Position numbers and translations under genes: made by a program. Shown one piece after another: positions 1-8,705 of a DNA stretch of 26,863 nt (its first letter is position 1; every line of letters begins with the position of its first letter). This stretch comes from JBDZVM01 sp040255675 (GTDB lineage: Bacteria; Actinomycetota; Actinomycetes; Acidothermales; Acidothermaceae), in assembly GCA_040255675.1 (NCBI GenBank), contig JBDZVM010000048.1, positions 1 to 26,863 on the forward strand, in the 5' to 3' direction. Under the pieces are notes generated by a model. That model was not told the origin of the DNA. It made no database searches and saw only the letters and a list, made by a program, of their open reading frames with translations.

Positions 1-2
1 TG

Positions 3-89
3 CAGTTGCTCGCGCGAGAGCTTTCGGTAGCTCGCGGCTACGACCCCGATTCACCACGTGGACTACGCAAAATCACGGAGACGTGGTGA
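3..89 (+). CDS. SIS-domain sugar isomerase, C-terminal end only (partial)
   Basis: Frame 3 is open from the window edge to a TGA at 87-89 and encodes 28 residues. They read ARELSVARGYDPDSPRGL followed by RKITETW. The pattern of a run of small residues, then ARG-x-DPD-x-PRxLxKxTET, is the usual C-terminus of GlmS-like SIS-domain proteins (glucosamine-6-phosphate isomerase/deaminase-type or AgaS-like). The catalytic part lies outside the window, so substrate and exact family member cannot be judged. nagA and murQ lie beyond the NRPS island, so this is plausibly the left part of an amino-sugar locus. The assignment rests on a short but characteristic tail. Confidence 0.6.
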   Translation, partial: QLLARELSVARGYDPDSPRGLRKITETW

Positions 90-124
90 TCGAGCGCCCG
101 GTATCGCCTGGCTAGGCGTGCTTC

Positions 125-2008
125 ATGAATCTCGCCGCCTACGCCTCCGCCACTGCGTGTACGCAGGGCGAAGAGCTCACTTTCCACGTGGTCGATGAAT
201 CGGGCGATGTACCGCAAGGGTTCGTCGAGATTACCGACGTCCCTACTGGAAGCGTTGTACTGAAGGCCGATATTCGCGATGCAACGTGGACCCTTGCGGT
301 GCCTCATCATTGGCCGAGTTCACTTTATCGGGCGACCTTCTCGCCCGGGGAGAGCTTGCGTGATCGGGAGGTGTATTTCGTCCTACGGTCTCGCCAGCCA
401 GGCACGCTTGCGAAGGTGGTCGTCGCAATACCGTTTATCACGTGGCAGGCGTACAACCGCGCTGGCAGTCCCGGCCATAGCATCTATTGGACCGAGCAAC
501 CCGACCGAGTGCCGAAGGTGTCTTTCGACCGTCCAGGGTGCGGACCAGTTGCCGAATGGTGGGAGTACGGTTTGCTCCGCTGGCTCGGCCGGGTGGGTCA
601 TCCGGTTGAGTATTGTTCGGATGTTGACCTGCATGCGGGTGACGAGTTCCTGCGTTCCTACCAACTGCTCGTGGTGACGGCACATGAGGAATACTGGACG
701 TGGGAGATGCGAGACACCGTCGAGCAATTCGCCTACCATGGTGGAAATGTCGCTATTTTCGGCGGAAACACCTGTTGGTGGCAGGCCCGACTCGAAGACA
801 ACCTGCGCACCTTGGTCTGCTATCGCGATGCTGTTCGTGATCCGCTAGCGGCCACCGACCCTAAGCGCGTCACGGTCGAATGGTCGAGCGCGCCAGTGTG
901 GCGGCCTGAGAACATGCTTACCGGCGCGACCTTTCGTCGTGGCGCGGGTTGTTGGACAGATATGCAGCGCTGGAAGACTGAGTCATACGTCGCCCGATTC
1001 AGTGATCATTGGGTATTCGAGGGTACCGGTATTCGTGATGGCGACACGTTCGCGCGCGGCGCCGTGGGCTACGAAACCGACAGCATCGAATGGTCGGATA
1101 TTGATGGGGTTCCGCGCGCCACGGGCCGCGATGGCACGCCTCCGTCTTTCGTGGTTCTCGCCACGGCGGACCTTCGGCACTGGCGGGACTACGGTCAGGG
1201 TGGAACCGCCACGATGGGCATCTTCAAGCTTGGCTCAGGAACCGTATTCAACGCCGGCACCGTGAACTGGGGAAACCGGCTCGACGATCCAGTGGTGGAG
1301 CGAATAACGAAAAACGTTCTCGACAAGCTGGCGAAACTGCCGGACCTTTCGGAGTGGGTAACCATCGGTCCGCGCGCGAATCTGATGTCCCTGGGCGCCT
1401 GTGACAACCTACTCTTCGGCACTACGGTCGACGATGTCTTGGTCGTGCGCGAGGCCTGCGCGCAGAATCTCCGTTGGCAAACAATTCCGGGTGAGGCCGT
1501 GCGCATCTGTTGCCTTGCTGCGCCACGGGAAGCGGGGCCGTCGTTGCCGGTTGGCTTGTTCGGCGCTACCCCCGACGGCCAGTTGCTTTACCGCGACGCC
1601 GTCGAGACTTCCGCACCGTGGCGGCTGGTGACCCTTCTACCGCGGGGATCCGTCGCCATCGCCGTCTGCAACGGTGCCGTCTTCGCCGCGACGCAAGCGA
1701 ACGATCTGATGTACTTGCCTTTTTCTGAGATAGACGCATCGGGTTCGTCATGGCGGGCGATTGGCCTCGCCGCAGGTGCGATCGCCCTGGCGGCAATGAA
1801 CGGGTTGCTCTTCGCGATCGATGCCGACGACCGGCTTCTGGCACGACTGCCCGTGCCTGCCTCCGCGCCCTGGCACTGCATTGGTAGCGCGGGAGGACAC
1901 ACAATGCTCGCGGGTTACGCGGGAATGCTCGTGGGGGCTGGGTCTGGCGGGTTCTTGCGCTGGCGACCAGCCATCGCGGCGGTACCGCCAGCCGAGGCCG
2001 CCACCTAG
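125..2008 (+). CDS. N,N-dimethylformamidase large-subunit-like protein with C-terminal tectonin-like beta-propeller
   Basis: This is a 627-residue protein. Residues about 80-410 resemble the C-terminal region of the large (beta) subunit of N,N-dimethylformamidase (DMFA2-type): FVLRSRQPG, then ITWQAYNRAGS, then AHEEYWTWEMRDTVEQF followed by GGNVAIFGGNTCWW. In the characterised enzyme, Tyr and Glu residues bind iron; the Tyr of the EEYW motif here could be one, but I cannot align it by eye. Residues about 415-620 hold about five repeats of the form W-x-x-I-G then hydrophobic-A-x-x-G-x-LFA-x-x-x-D-x-LL, which looks like a tectonin/tachylectin-type beta-propeller. No signal peptide is visible. 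The ATG at 125 follows an in-frame stop at 113-115 and a weak AGGCG ribosome site. The stop codon overlaps head-on with the stop of the minus-strand condensation gene. Its low GC groups it with the NRPS island. Its substrate and role, possibly tailoring or resistance, are unknown. Confidence 0.65.
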   Translation: MNLAAYASATACTQGEELTFHVVDESGDVPQGFVEITDVPTGSVVLKADIRDATWTLAVPHHWPSSLYRATFSPGESLRDREVYFVLRSRQPGTLAKVVVAIPFITWQAYNRAGSPGHSIYWTEQPDRVPKVSFDRPGCGPVAEWWEYGLLRWLGRVGHPVEYCSDVDLHAGDEFLRSYQLLVVTAHEEYWTWEMRDTVEQFAYHGGNVAIFGGNTCWWQARLEDNLRTLVCYRDAVRDPLAATDPKRVTVEWSSAPVWRPENMLTGATFRRGAGCWTDMQRWKTESYVARFSDHWVFEGTGIRDGDTFARGAVGYETDSIEWSDIDGVPRATGRDGTPPSFVVLATADLRHWRDYGQGGTATMGIFKLGSGTVFNAGTVNWGNRLDDPVVERITKNVLDKLAKLPDLSEWVTIGPRANLMSLGACDNLLFGTTVDDVLVVREACAQNLRWQTIPGEAVRICCLAAPREAGPSLPVGLFGATPDGQLLYRDAVETSAPWRLVTLLPRGSVAIAVCNGAVFAATQANDLMYLPFSEIDASGSSWRAIGLAAGAIALAAMNGLLFAIDADDRLLARLPVPASAPWHCIGSAGGHTMLAGYAGMLVGAGSGGFLRWRPAIAAVPPAEAAT

Positions 2009-3405
2009 TGTCGTTCGAGCAGGTCCCCGAGCGGTGCATCGTCCACGGCGGCGTTGACCACGAATGTTTCGAGATTTCGTAGGTAACGCTCGATGGCTTC
2101 GGGTGGTAGGTAAGTAGTATCCGCGGTGAGTGAGACGGTCAGTTTGCCCGGCTCACCAGTCACGTGCAGGCAAAACCGGCAACTCACAGTGTCGAGTTTC
2201 AGCGGCCAGTCGAACGTAGTTTCCTCTGCCGCGTCGGCGATGTCTTTCGAGGAAGCTTGCGGCGGACTAACGAGGCCTGATTCGTCGACCAGTCGCATGT
2301 CATTGAAACAGCAGTACGGATGCACGGAAGTGGCGCGTTCCGCGCTCACCTGCTCCACGATTTGCGCCAAATGATCGGGGTCATATTCGGCGTGGCGGTA
2401 GGCGAGGAGAGATTGTTGCCACGAACGTGCGATGAACTCACCAAGGTTCGCGTCGAGGTCGACGTCAATGGCGAACAAGCCGTCTTGGGACAACGTCGTG
2501 ACGGCTTGCCGGACGCTGGGCCGGAACCGGTTGCTCACGATCGGCATCATGGCGCACGTATGCAAGCCGGTGTAGGAACTGACCATTGCCGACGCACTGG
2601 CCACCAAGACGGTCGAAGTGCTGACGCGATGCCGTGCCGCCACTTTAGCGACCGCGAGATCTAAGGCTCGCGACGTGATCGCGCCACGCCAAAACCGCTT
2701 GGCTTGGGCAGGCCGCGATGCCGGCCGCGCGAACATTGTCGGTGGAATGCGTTGCAGTTCTCGACGCCAGTAAGTGATTGCGTTGTCATCCGCACGGTGT
2801 CCCGTTGGCGATTGCTGTCGCCTCGCGATATCAAGCGGTTGATCGTGTGTTTCCACTACGGGCTTGCGTCCGAGAAGTCCGAGCCGTAGATCGCGGACGA
2901 CGATGTCGCCCGCATGCCCGTCTGCCGCGAGATGACAAAAGACGAGCACAATGGCACGGATGGCGTCGCCACTAACAACGAACGCAACCCTGATCGGCCA
3001 TTCGTGCTCGTAATCGAATCGTCGAGATGCGAGGTCTTCGCGCACATGCTCAGCCGTGGAGGCGACCTCCTCGACTTCGCAACGAACCACGTCGAGTTCG
3101 AAGCGGCCGCGTGCGGTGAGTCGTTGGCTGGGAGTGGGTGAAAGCAGAAGCCGGGTTCGTAAAGACTCGTGGCGAGTGAAAAGTGCTGCAATCTGGGCGC
3201 TTGCCTCGGCAACCGATACGAAGCCAGCACTCGTCGGCACGAACAATATTCGACCAAAGTTGAAGTAGTGGTCACCCGGAGCGGTGCGGCGAATGGCATT
3301 CCAGATCGCGCGTTGCCCCCAGGTGATCGGGGCCACTCCAGACCGCACGCCCTCGAAAAGAATCTGAACTCGGCCAAGGGCGGTGGCCGCGCCACGAGAT
3401 GACAT
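2005..3405 (-). CDS. Free-standing NRPS condensation-domain protein
   Basis: This 466-residue protein is a single condensation (C) domain with nothing attached. The N-terminus has the C1-like stretch PITWGQRAIWNAIRR. The catalytic motif at residues 157-163 reads CHLAADG, so the second His and the Asp-Gly of HHxxxDG are kept but the first His is Cys. Later stretches (RFWRGAIT, then STSTVLVASASAMVSSYTG) fit the C-domain acceptor half. The gene is the last of the minus-strand operon. Its ATG overlaps the TAA of the carrier-protein gene by one base (TAATG), which implies coupled translation. A free C domain next to a free carrier protein suggests condensation in trans, such as loading the acyl starter or an extra amide or ester step. 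The partner cannot be read from sequence. Confidence 0.85.
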   Translation of the reverse strand: MSSRGAATALGRVQILFEGVRSGVAPITWGQRAIWNAIRRTAPGDHYFNFGRILFVPTSAGFVSVAEASAQIAALFTRHESLRTRLLLSPTPSQRLTARGRFELDVVRCEVEEVASTAEHVREDLASRRFDYEHEWPIRVAFVVSGDAIRAIVLVFCHLAADGHAGDIVVRDLRLGLLGRKPVVETHDQPLDIARRQQSPTGHRADDNAITYWRRELQRIPPTMFARPASRPAQAKRFWRGAITSRALDLAVAKVAARHRVSTSTVLVASASAMVSSYTGLHTCAMMPIVSNRFRPSVRQAVTTLSQDGLFAIDVDLDANLGEFIARSWQQSLLAYRHAEYDPDHLAQIVEQVSAERATSVHPYCCFNDMRLVDESGLVSPPQASSKDIADAAEETTFDWPLKLDTVSCRFCLHVTGEPGKLTVSLTADTTYLPPEAIERYLRNLETFVVNAAVDDAPLGDLLERH

Positions 3406-3695
3406 TAGGCGCCGTCGACCGCCACACCCAATGTGATCAAATGATCAGCGAGTGCGGGCAAGCTTTCGAGGAAAGCCGCCCCGTCGTCGAGATTTAGATA
3501 GACGCCGAATTTCGCCTCGACGGTATCGATCAAGCGCAGATGCGCGAGCGACGTGACGCCGAGCTGCGTGAGCGGCACCTGTGCGTGCTCAACCTCCGCC
3601 GCGGTCAACAGCCCGTCGCCGCAGGTCGCGATCATCGCCGCGAGTTCATGCATCAACTCGGCGCGACTCATCGTCGGGTTATGCGGTGATGTCAT
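3405..3695 (-). CDS. Free-standing acyl/peptidyl carrier protein
   Basis: This 96-residue protein is a discrete carrier protein. The phosphopantetheine attachment Ser is Ser49 in QLGVTSLAHLRLID. The usual D-S-L is T-S-L here, but the surrounding LGxxSLxxLxxI pattern is intact and helix II follows. I place the start at the ATG at 3695, four bases after the mbtH stop. A longer in-frame reading from 3794 would overlap most of mbtH and has no carrier-protein features. The gene lies between mbtH and the free condensation gene in a chain of overlapping minus-strand genes. By context it carries the acid activated by the free AMP ligase (7004-8488) and presents it to a condensation domain. It could instead serve an amino acid loaded in trans. 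Confidence 0.85.
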   Translation of the reverse strand: MTSPHNPTMSRAELMHELAAMIATCGDGLLTAAEVEHAQVPLTQLGVTSLAHLRLIDTVEAKFGVYLNLDDGAAFLESLPALADHLITLGVAVDGA

Positions 3696-3699
3696 GGGA

Positions 3700-3930
3700 T
3701 CAATCCCACCCTTTGGGCACACGCGCGCTGCGTGGAACCATGTCGACCCACACCTGCTCGATGTGATCGAGGCAAGCTTGCCGAGTGCCAGCAAACCCAG
3801 TCGCCCGCCATCCTGCCGGTAGTTCTTTGTCCGACGGCCATGTGGAGTACTGCTCTTCGTCGTTCATGACGACGAGGTGTGCCGCGTCGTCATGCTGATG
3901 TCCGTGGAGGTTTGGATCACCGAGATTCAT
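3700..3930 (-). CDS. MbtH-like protein (NRPS adenylation partner)
   Basis: This 76-residue protein has the MbtH signature: HLVVMNDEEQYSTWP, then PAGWRATGF, then CLDHIEQVWVDMVPRS. MbtH proteins bind NRPS adenylation domains and are often needed for their solubility or activity. I use the ATG at 3930 because the residues before MNDEEQY are needed to match the normal length (about 70) and the first strand. This ATG overlaps the TGA of the upstream NRPS gene (ATGA), so the two are translationally coupled. The next gene starts four bases after its stop. It is the only MbtH homologue in the window, so it probably serves all three adenylation domains. Confidence 0.95.
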   Translation of the reverse strand: MNLGDPNLHGHQHDDAAHLVVMNDEEQYSTWPSDKELPAGWRATGFAGTRQACLDHIEQVWVDMVPRSARVPKGWD

Positions 3931-6900
3931 GATGCTCCTTCGAGGGTGTTGTCCTTCTCACCTGCCTGTATTGCCTCGATGGCCGCAGTGACGCCGGCAA
4001 TCGTCGGAGTGTCGAAGAAAACGTCCATGGCGACGTCGACGCCTAGACGCTTCCTGACCCGCGCGATGATCTGGGTGATCGTCAAGGAGTGCCCACCGAG
4101 GTCGAACAAGTCATCGTCCGGTTGGATGTCTTGTATTTGTAATACCTCTTGCCAGATATCGCGCACCTGTTCGGCGATGCCCGTATAGACCGTGACCTGA
4201 GAAGCTGTTACGGCTGTTCGTTGCGGGGCAGGCAGCGCATTTCGATCGACTTTACCATTCGACGTCAAGGGCAAGGAAGCGATTTCTACGATGACGGCCG
4301 GAACCATGTATGGTGGCAAGCCTGCGGCACACTCTTCGCGCAGCCCGTCGGCTTCGCCCACCACATACGCCGCCAAAATGCCGTCGCGAACCACCACTGC
4401 TGCCTGACGCACCCGAGGGCGTTCACTCAGGAAGGCCTCGATTTCGTCCAGTTCGATGCGGTGGCCGCGCAACTTCACCTGGTTGTCGGTGCGCCCGAGG
4501 AACTCGAGAACGCCGTCACTGCGCAATATGACGCGGTCGCCGGTGTAGTAGAGGCGCGATCCTTGGTCGCCGAACGGATTAGGCGTGAACCGCTCTGCTG
4601 TCAGCGCGGGCCGGCCTCGGTAGCCGCGTGCGACCCCCGCGCCGCCGATGTGAAGCTCGGCGGGCACACCCATAGGCACCGGTCGCATGCGAGTATCGAG
4701 CACGAAAATCTGCGTGTTGGCGAGCGGGCGACCAATCGTGATTTCGTCGGGCCTGAGCGGTACCTCGGCGACGGTCGACCAGATCGTCGTCTCCGTGGGA
4801 CCGTAGACGTTGATTAATCGACCGACTCTCGGGCGTAACTCGCGCGCAAGGGAGAGCGGGAGCGGCTCGCCGCCGGCGAGGGCCGCGACGCGGTTGTCGT
4901 CGAAACCACCGTCAAGGATCATACGCCACCCCGACGGCGTGGCCTGAATGTGCGTGATCTTCTCGAGACGCGCGAGATTGGCCAGTTTCGCACCGTCCCT
5001 TGCTTCCGCTCGAGAGGCGATGACAACGCAGCCGCCTACCAGGAGTGGCAAAAGCAATTCGAGACCCGCAATGTCGAAGGAAAGGGACGTTATAGCGAGC
5101 CATCGCATCGAACTGTTGGCGCGTAGCTCGTCACGCATTGACAACAGAAGGTTGAGCAGAGCGCGGTGCTCGATCTCGACTCCTTTGGGTCGGCCGGTCG
5201 ACCCAGAGGTGTAGATAACATATGCGAGGTCGGCTGACGACGAGTCGGATCGTTTAATAATGCTGGTCGGCGTGGCGGAGTCTTCGTCGACGACAACGAC
5301 CTCTCCCGCGATCTCGCACTCACGCAGCAAATCGGACGACGTAATTGTTGCCATTGCCCGGGCGTCGTCGATGACAAATCGAACTCGCTCGGGTGGATAG
5401 GACGGGTCGAGGGGCAGGTAGGCAGCCCCCACCTTCCAGGCCGCGAGCACGCTTACGAGGAGTTCGACTGAACGGTTCAGATAGACACCGACCAAGCAGC
5501 CTCGCGTGACATCCCGCGCGGCGAGACGGTCAGCGAGCCGGTCGGACGCGGCATCGAGATCGTGGTACGACCATCGTTGGCCACCGAACACCACCGCGAG
5601 AGCGGACGGCGACGAGCGAGCACGCTGACGGAAGTGGTCCAGCGCGGTCGAATGCAAGGAGTAGTCAACGGCAGTCGCGTTGATCGCACGGTACGTGCCT
5701 TCTCGCTCGCCAGCGCTCATGACGTCGAGGTCACGTACACGTGCTCCTGAATCTCGTACGACTGCCCCTACTAGGTTGGCCAGATGACTTGCCACGCGTC
5801 GTGCGTCGTCTGGCGAGGCCCCGTCGTGTTTATATTCGAGGCAGGCGTCCATGCCTGTCGGCCGGTCGACGACCCGCAAATGTAGCAGCCCACGCGCGGT
5901 GCCGTTGAAGATTGCCCAATGGACTCTTGAGTCGACACCCGCAAAAACCGGCTCGCTCATCTGACGTCTGTAACTGATGGACACCGGCGCCAGAACAGGG
6001 CGCGGCGTAAGCCCTGACACCGCACGCGCCAGCGGCATCGTGCGATATCGATATATCTCACGTAGCTCACTGCGCACAGAACGCGCGAAATCCGCGAATG
6101 TCATTCCGTCATTGACGAGCCGCGACGTCACGGGCAGCTCGTTTACGAATAAGCCGATCTGATGCCTCGTGCGCGCAGTACGGGTGTCAAGGTCTATGGC
6201 GATCGTCGCCGACGGGTTGCCGTATCGATGGAGCAAAGTCTGCATCGCGGCGACAAGGACTTCGAACACGGTGACTCCGATCCGCTCCGAAGTGGCGACG
6301 AGGTGGTCGTACATGGCCTCGTCGATCGGTATCTTGACCGTTTCACCTACATAGGATCGACGTGCCGGACGGCGAAAGCTCGGCAGGATGACGTCGTTTG
6401 AGTCAAGCCAGCGCTGGTGCCAAAAGTCTCGTGCATCGTCGTCGACTTCTGCGATATCCGAGTTCGGTGGTTCAAACCGTGGAACGCCTTTCGCGTCAGT
6501 TGCACTCCCGGCGTAGCTGTGCTGGAGTTTGCGTGAATAGCTGTCCGCAAGGTCACGTACAAGGATGTCTTTCGACGTTCCGTCAAAGATGAGATGGTGG
6601 GCCGTGAAGACAAGCGCGTGGTGCCCTGCTGCCAAGCGAACGAGACAGAACCGGGCAAGCGGGCCGCGCTGTAGGTCAAACGGCTGCTGCCTCTCGTCAG
6701 CGGCGAGCATGTCGATGGGGCGAGAGTCGCCCGTGGTTTTGTATTCGACCGTTGGTGGGGTCGATCCCGTGCACAGCCACAACACGCCGTCGCGGTCGTG
6801 GCACACGAACGAGAGCGCAGGATGCCGTGCTATGACTTCGCGGCACGAGTCGAGCAAAATGTCGGCGTGAAGGTCGCCGTTGAATTCGACAACGAGCGAC

Positions 6901-7007
6901 ATCGAGTAAACCGAACCGACGTCAGAAGCACGCTGCGTGAACCAGATTCCGTGCTGTGCTGGTGATGCCATCACGCCCTGTGATGGTGGATCGCTCAATG
7001 CTGTCAC
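3927..7007 (-). CDS. NRPS module, C-A-PCP (adenylation signature predicts glycine)
   Basis: This 1026-residue, single-module synthetase lacks thioesterase and epimerase domains. The condensation domain covers about 1-440 with HHLIFDG at 137-143. The adenylation domain covers about 470-950 with YTSGSTGRPKG near 598-608, then NVYGPTETTIW, YYTGDRV, GRTDNQVKLRGHRIE and NGKVDR. The carrier domain has Ser974 in DLFDLGGHSLT. Placing residues against GrsA by eye gives the pocket code D-I-L-Q-L-G-V-I-W-K, one change from the classic glycine code DILQLGLIWK. The start is a GTG at 7007 that overlaps the TGA of the AMP-ligase gene (GTGA). Its own TGA overlaps the mbtH ATG. By context its C domain could accept the acyl group from the free carrier protein, making acyl-Gly the first intermediate. 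That order is inference. Confidence 0.92.
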   Translation of the reverse strand: MTALSDPPSQGVMASPAQHGIWFTQRASDVGSVYSMSLVVEFNGDLHADILLDSCREVIARHPALSFVCHDRDGVLWLCTGSTPPTVEYKTTGDSRPIDMLAADERQQPFDLQRGPLARFCLVRLAAGHHALVFTAHHLIFDGTSKDILVRDLADSYSRKLQHSYAGSATDAKGVPRFEPPNSDIAEVDDDARDFWHQRWLDSNDVILPSFRRPARRSYVGETVKIPIDEAMYDHLVATSERIGVTVFEVLVAAMQTLLHRYGNPSATIAIDLDTRTARTRHQIGLFVNELPVTSRLVNDGMTFADFARSVRSELREIYRYRTMPLARAVSGLTPRPVLAPVSISYRRQMSEPVFAGVDSRVHWAIFNGTARGLLHLRVVDRPTGMDACLEYKHDGASPDDARRVASHLANLVGAVVRDSGARVRDLDVMSAGEREGTYRAINATAVDYSLHSTALDHFRQRARSSPSALAVVFGGQRWSYHDLDAASDRLADRLAARDVTRGCLVGVYLNRSVELLVSVLAAWKVGAAYLPLDPSYPPERVRFVIDDARAMATITSSDLLRECEIAGEVVVVDEDSATPTSIIKRSDSSSADLAYVIYTSGSTGRPKGVEIEHRALLNLLLSMRDELRANSSMRWLAITSLSFDIAGLELLLPLLVGGCVVIASRAEARDGAKLANLARLEKITHIQATPSGWRMILDGGFDDNRVAALAGGEPLPLSLARELRPRVGRLINVYGPTETTIWSTVAEVPLRPDEITIGRPLANTQIFVLDTRMRPVPMGVPAELHIGGAGVARGYRGRPALTAERFTPNPFGDQGSRLYYTGDRVILRSDGVLEFLGRTDNQVKLRGHRIELDEIEAFLSERPRVRQAAVVVRDGILAAYVVGEADGLREECAAGLPPYMVPAVIVEIASLPLTSNGKVDRNALPAPQRTAVTASQVTVYTGIAEQVRDIWQEVLQIQDIQPDDDLFDLGGHSLTITQIIARVRKRLGVDVAMDVFFDTPTIAGVTAAIEAIQAGEKDNTLEGAS

Positions 7008-8488
7008 TGTGCTTCCCCAGAAGTGGACGACTCGAACATGGCACGCAGTTGCGATTTGACGACCTTGCCGCCTGCGTTTCGGGGCAACGAATCGAGAACG
7101 AGAAGTCGGACGGGCATCTCATGCGGGGTGAGCTGAGTACTCGCCGCGGCTCTGATTTCAGCTAGTGTGACTGGAGACTTTGCAACTACCGCGGCGCAGA
7201 TCACTGTTCCCATGACGGCATGCCTCGCACCGACGACGGCGGCTTCCGCGACGGCAGGGTGTTCGTAGAGCGCGGTCTCGACCTGAAGGGTCGAAATCTT
7301 GAAGGCTCCGGATTTGATGACATCGCTTTCGCGGTCCAGCAAATAGAGGTAACCGTCGGCGTCGAGATAGCCGAGATCGCCCATGCGCACTCGCCCGTGC
7401 CTGAAGACCTCCGCGGTCGCCGCGGCATCGGCATAGTACGACCGTGAGGTAGTTGGCGACCGGAGCCATACCTCGCCTGGGGTGCCGTGGGGCACTGTTA
7501 GACCACTAGCGTCAGTCACCACGAGGTCGCCGTGGCGAAGCGATCTTCCAACTGAGTCGGGTCGTTCGGGATCGAACACCATGGTTGTTTGTGCGGGAGC
7601 CGCTTCTGTCGACGTGTAGTAGTTCACGATCGTCGCCTTGGGAAACGCGGCGGCCAGCCTCGTTGCGACCGGGGCCGGCAATGGTGCTGCCGTCGAACCC
7701 AGTAACACGACGCTCCCAAGGTCGTAGCGTTCGTGCACCCTGGCGTCGAGCAGTTCGATGGCCATCGCCGGGACCACGAAAACCGTACCGGCGGCATGTG
7801 CCTGGATTAGCCGGGCAAAGTGGCCCGGCGTGAAGCGCGCCGCTGTGACGGCGGCCGGCTTAGCGTCGAGCGCATTGATGAGCATCGTTTGGCCGGCGTT
7901 CGTGCCAATGGGGAACGCGTGCACGAAGTGCTCAGAGTGGGCGAGGCGCCGACGCCGGGTGTCGACGCCGCAGCCAAAGGCCACGTTCTCGTGCGTGGCG
8001 CACACGCCCTTTGCCCTGCCCGTCGTCCCTGAGGTGTAGAGGATTTGTGCGGAATCGCCTGGCGTGATGTTCACGTCGACGAGGGTCGTCGCTCCGGCCT
8101 CGAGGGCGGAGCTTGTCGCGTGCCACACGCCGTCGAAGGATGTCGCCCCTATTTCGATCTCGGGGTCGGTGATGACGCCGACGGCGCCGCAATGCGTCAC
8201 AAGGTTGCGCACGCTCGCGGGCGGCAGTCGTTCGACGAGGGGTACCGCGACGCCTCCTGCTTTCAGCACTCCACAATAGCTAGTCGCGAAATCTATCCAG
8301 TGCTGATTACGGAACAGCAAGACGACGCGATCGCCGCGCCGGAGTTTACGCTCGAGGAGCTGATTCGCGACGGCGTTGGAGCGCAGGTCCCATTCGGCGA
8401 AGGTCAGTGATTGCGTGCCCGGGCCGACGAAGCACGCGCGCGTGGGGTCGGCCGCGGCTCGGGCGGCGAGCAGCGACGGCACCGTCAT
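7004..8488 (-). CDS. Free-standing acyl/aryl-AMP ligase (class I adenylate-forming enzyme)
   Basis: Read from the ATG at 8488 this is a 494-residue ANL-superfamily enzyme. It has the P-loop YTSGTTGRAKG at 151-161, a NYYTSTEA core, MGDLGYLDADGYLYLLDR with the ribose-binding Asp, and Lys475 in NAGGKVVK. It activates a carboxylic acid as adenylate and transfers it to a thiol. In this operon the free carrier protein is the likely acceptor, making this the starter-unit loader. Fatty, aryl and short acyl acids all remain possible. At about 490 residues it is shorter than typical fatty acyl-AMP ligases. A GTG at 8542 would add 18 Pro/Ala-rich residues, but its purine stretch abuts the codon. The ATG gives the usual family N-terminus, though its GGGAG lies about 14 bases upstream. 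It is the first gene of the minus operon. Confidence 0.88.
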   Translation of the reverse strand: MTVPSLLAARAAADPTRACFVGPGTQSLTFAEWDLRSNAVANQLLERKLRRGDRVVLLFRNQHWIDFATSYCGVLKAGGVAVPLVERLPPASVRNLVTHCGAVGVITDPEIEIGATSFDGVWHATSSALEAGATTLVDVNITPGDSAQILYTSGTTGRAKGVCATHENVAFGCGVDTRRRRLAHSEHFVHAFPIGTNAGQTMLINALDAKPAAVTAARFTPGHFARLIQAHAAGTVFVVPAMAIELLDARVHERYDLGSVVLLGSTAAPLPAPVATRLAAAFPKATIVNYYTSTEAAPAQTTMVFDPERPDSVGRSLRHGDLVVTDASGLTVPHGTPGEVWLRSPTTSRSYYADAAATAEVFRHGRVRMGDLGYLDADGYLYLLDRESDVIKSGAFKISTLQVETALYEHPAVAEAAVVGARHAVMGTVICAAVVAKSPVTLAEIRAAASTQLTPHEMPVRLLVLDSLPRNAGGKVVKSQLRAMFESSTSGEAQ

Positions 8489-8665
8489 TGGCGCCGGGCG
8501 GGCTCCCGGCGGAGCAATGGTCGACGACAAGGTTGGGTGCACCCCTCGAGTGCTTTGTGACCTGGTGGTTTCGTGGCATCAACAACCGTGCCGCGGACTC
8601 GGTGCTGGCGGCTGTGCCGTGGAAGGCCATGCGTCGTGCTGGTTATCGAAATACGGGACGTGCAG

Positions 8666-8694
8666 ACCTTAGGATCGAAGAGTGGTCTAGTCAA
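8666..8694 (-). promoter_or_regulatory. Proposed promoter of the minus-strand NRPS operon
   Basis: Read on the minus strand, a -35 box TTGACT (8689-8694) is separated by 17 bases from a -10 box TAAGGT (8666-8671), which fits TTGACA / TANNNT. Transcription would begin near 8659, leaving a leader of about 170 bases to the ligase ATG. The -35 box lies inside the first dre-like site. Confidence 0.6.
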
Positions 8695-8696
8695 CC
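8681..8696. promoter_or_regulatory. dre-like operator 1 (DasR/GntR type)
   Basis: AGTGGTCTAGTCAACC matches 13 of 16 positions of the DasR operator family A(C/G)TGGTCTAGACCA(C/G)T. The left half is perfect. It covers the -35 box of the proposed minus-strand promoter, so occupancy would be expected to repress it. No dasR-like gene is in the window. Confidence 0.55.
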
Positions 8697-8705
8697 TAGC
8701 AGAAG

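Noticed and set aside
90..124. Attachment site or flanking direct repeat at the island edges (90-124 versus 17493-17520)
   Set aside because: No shared word of useful length between the two edges, and no tRNA or integrase.
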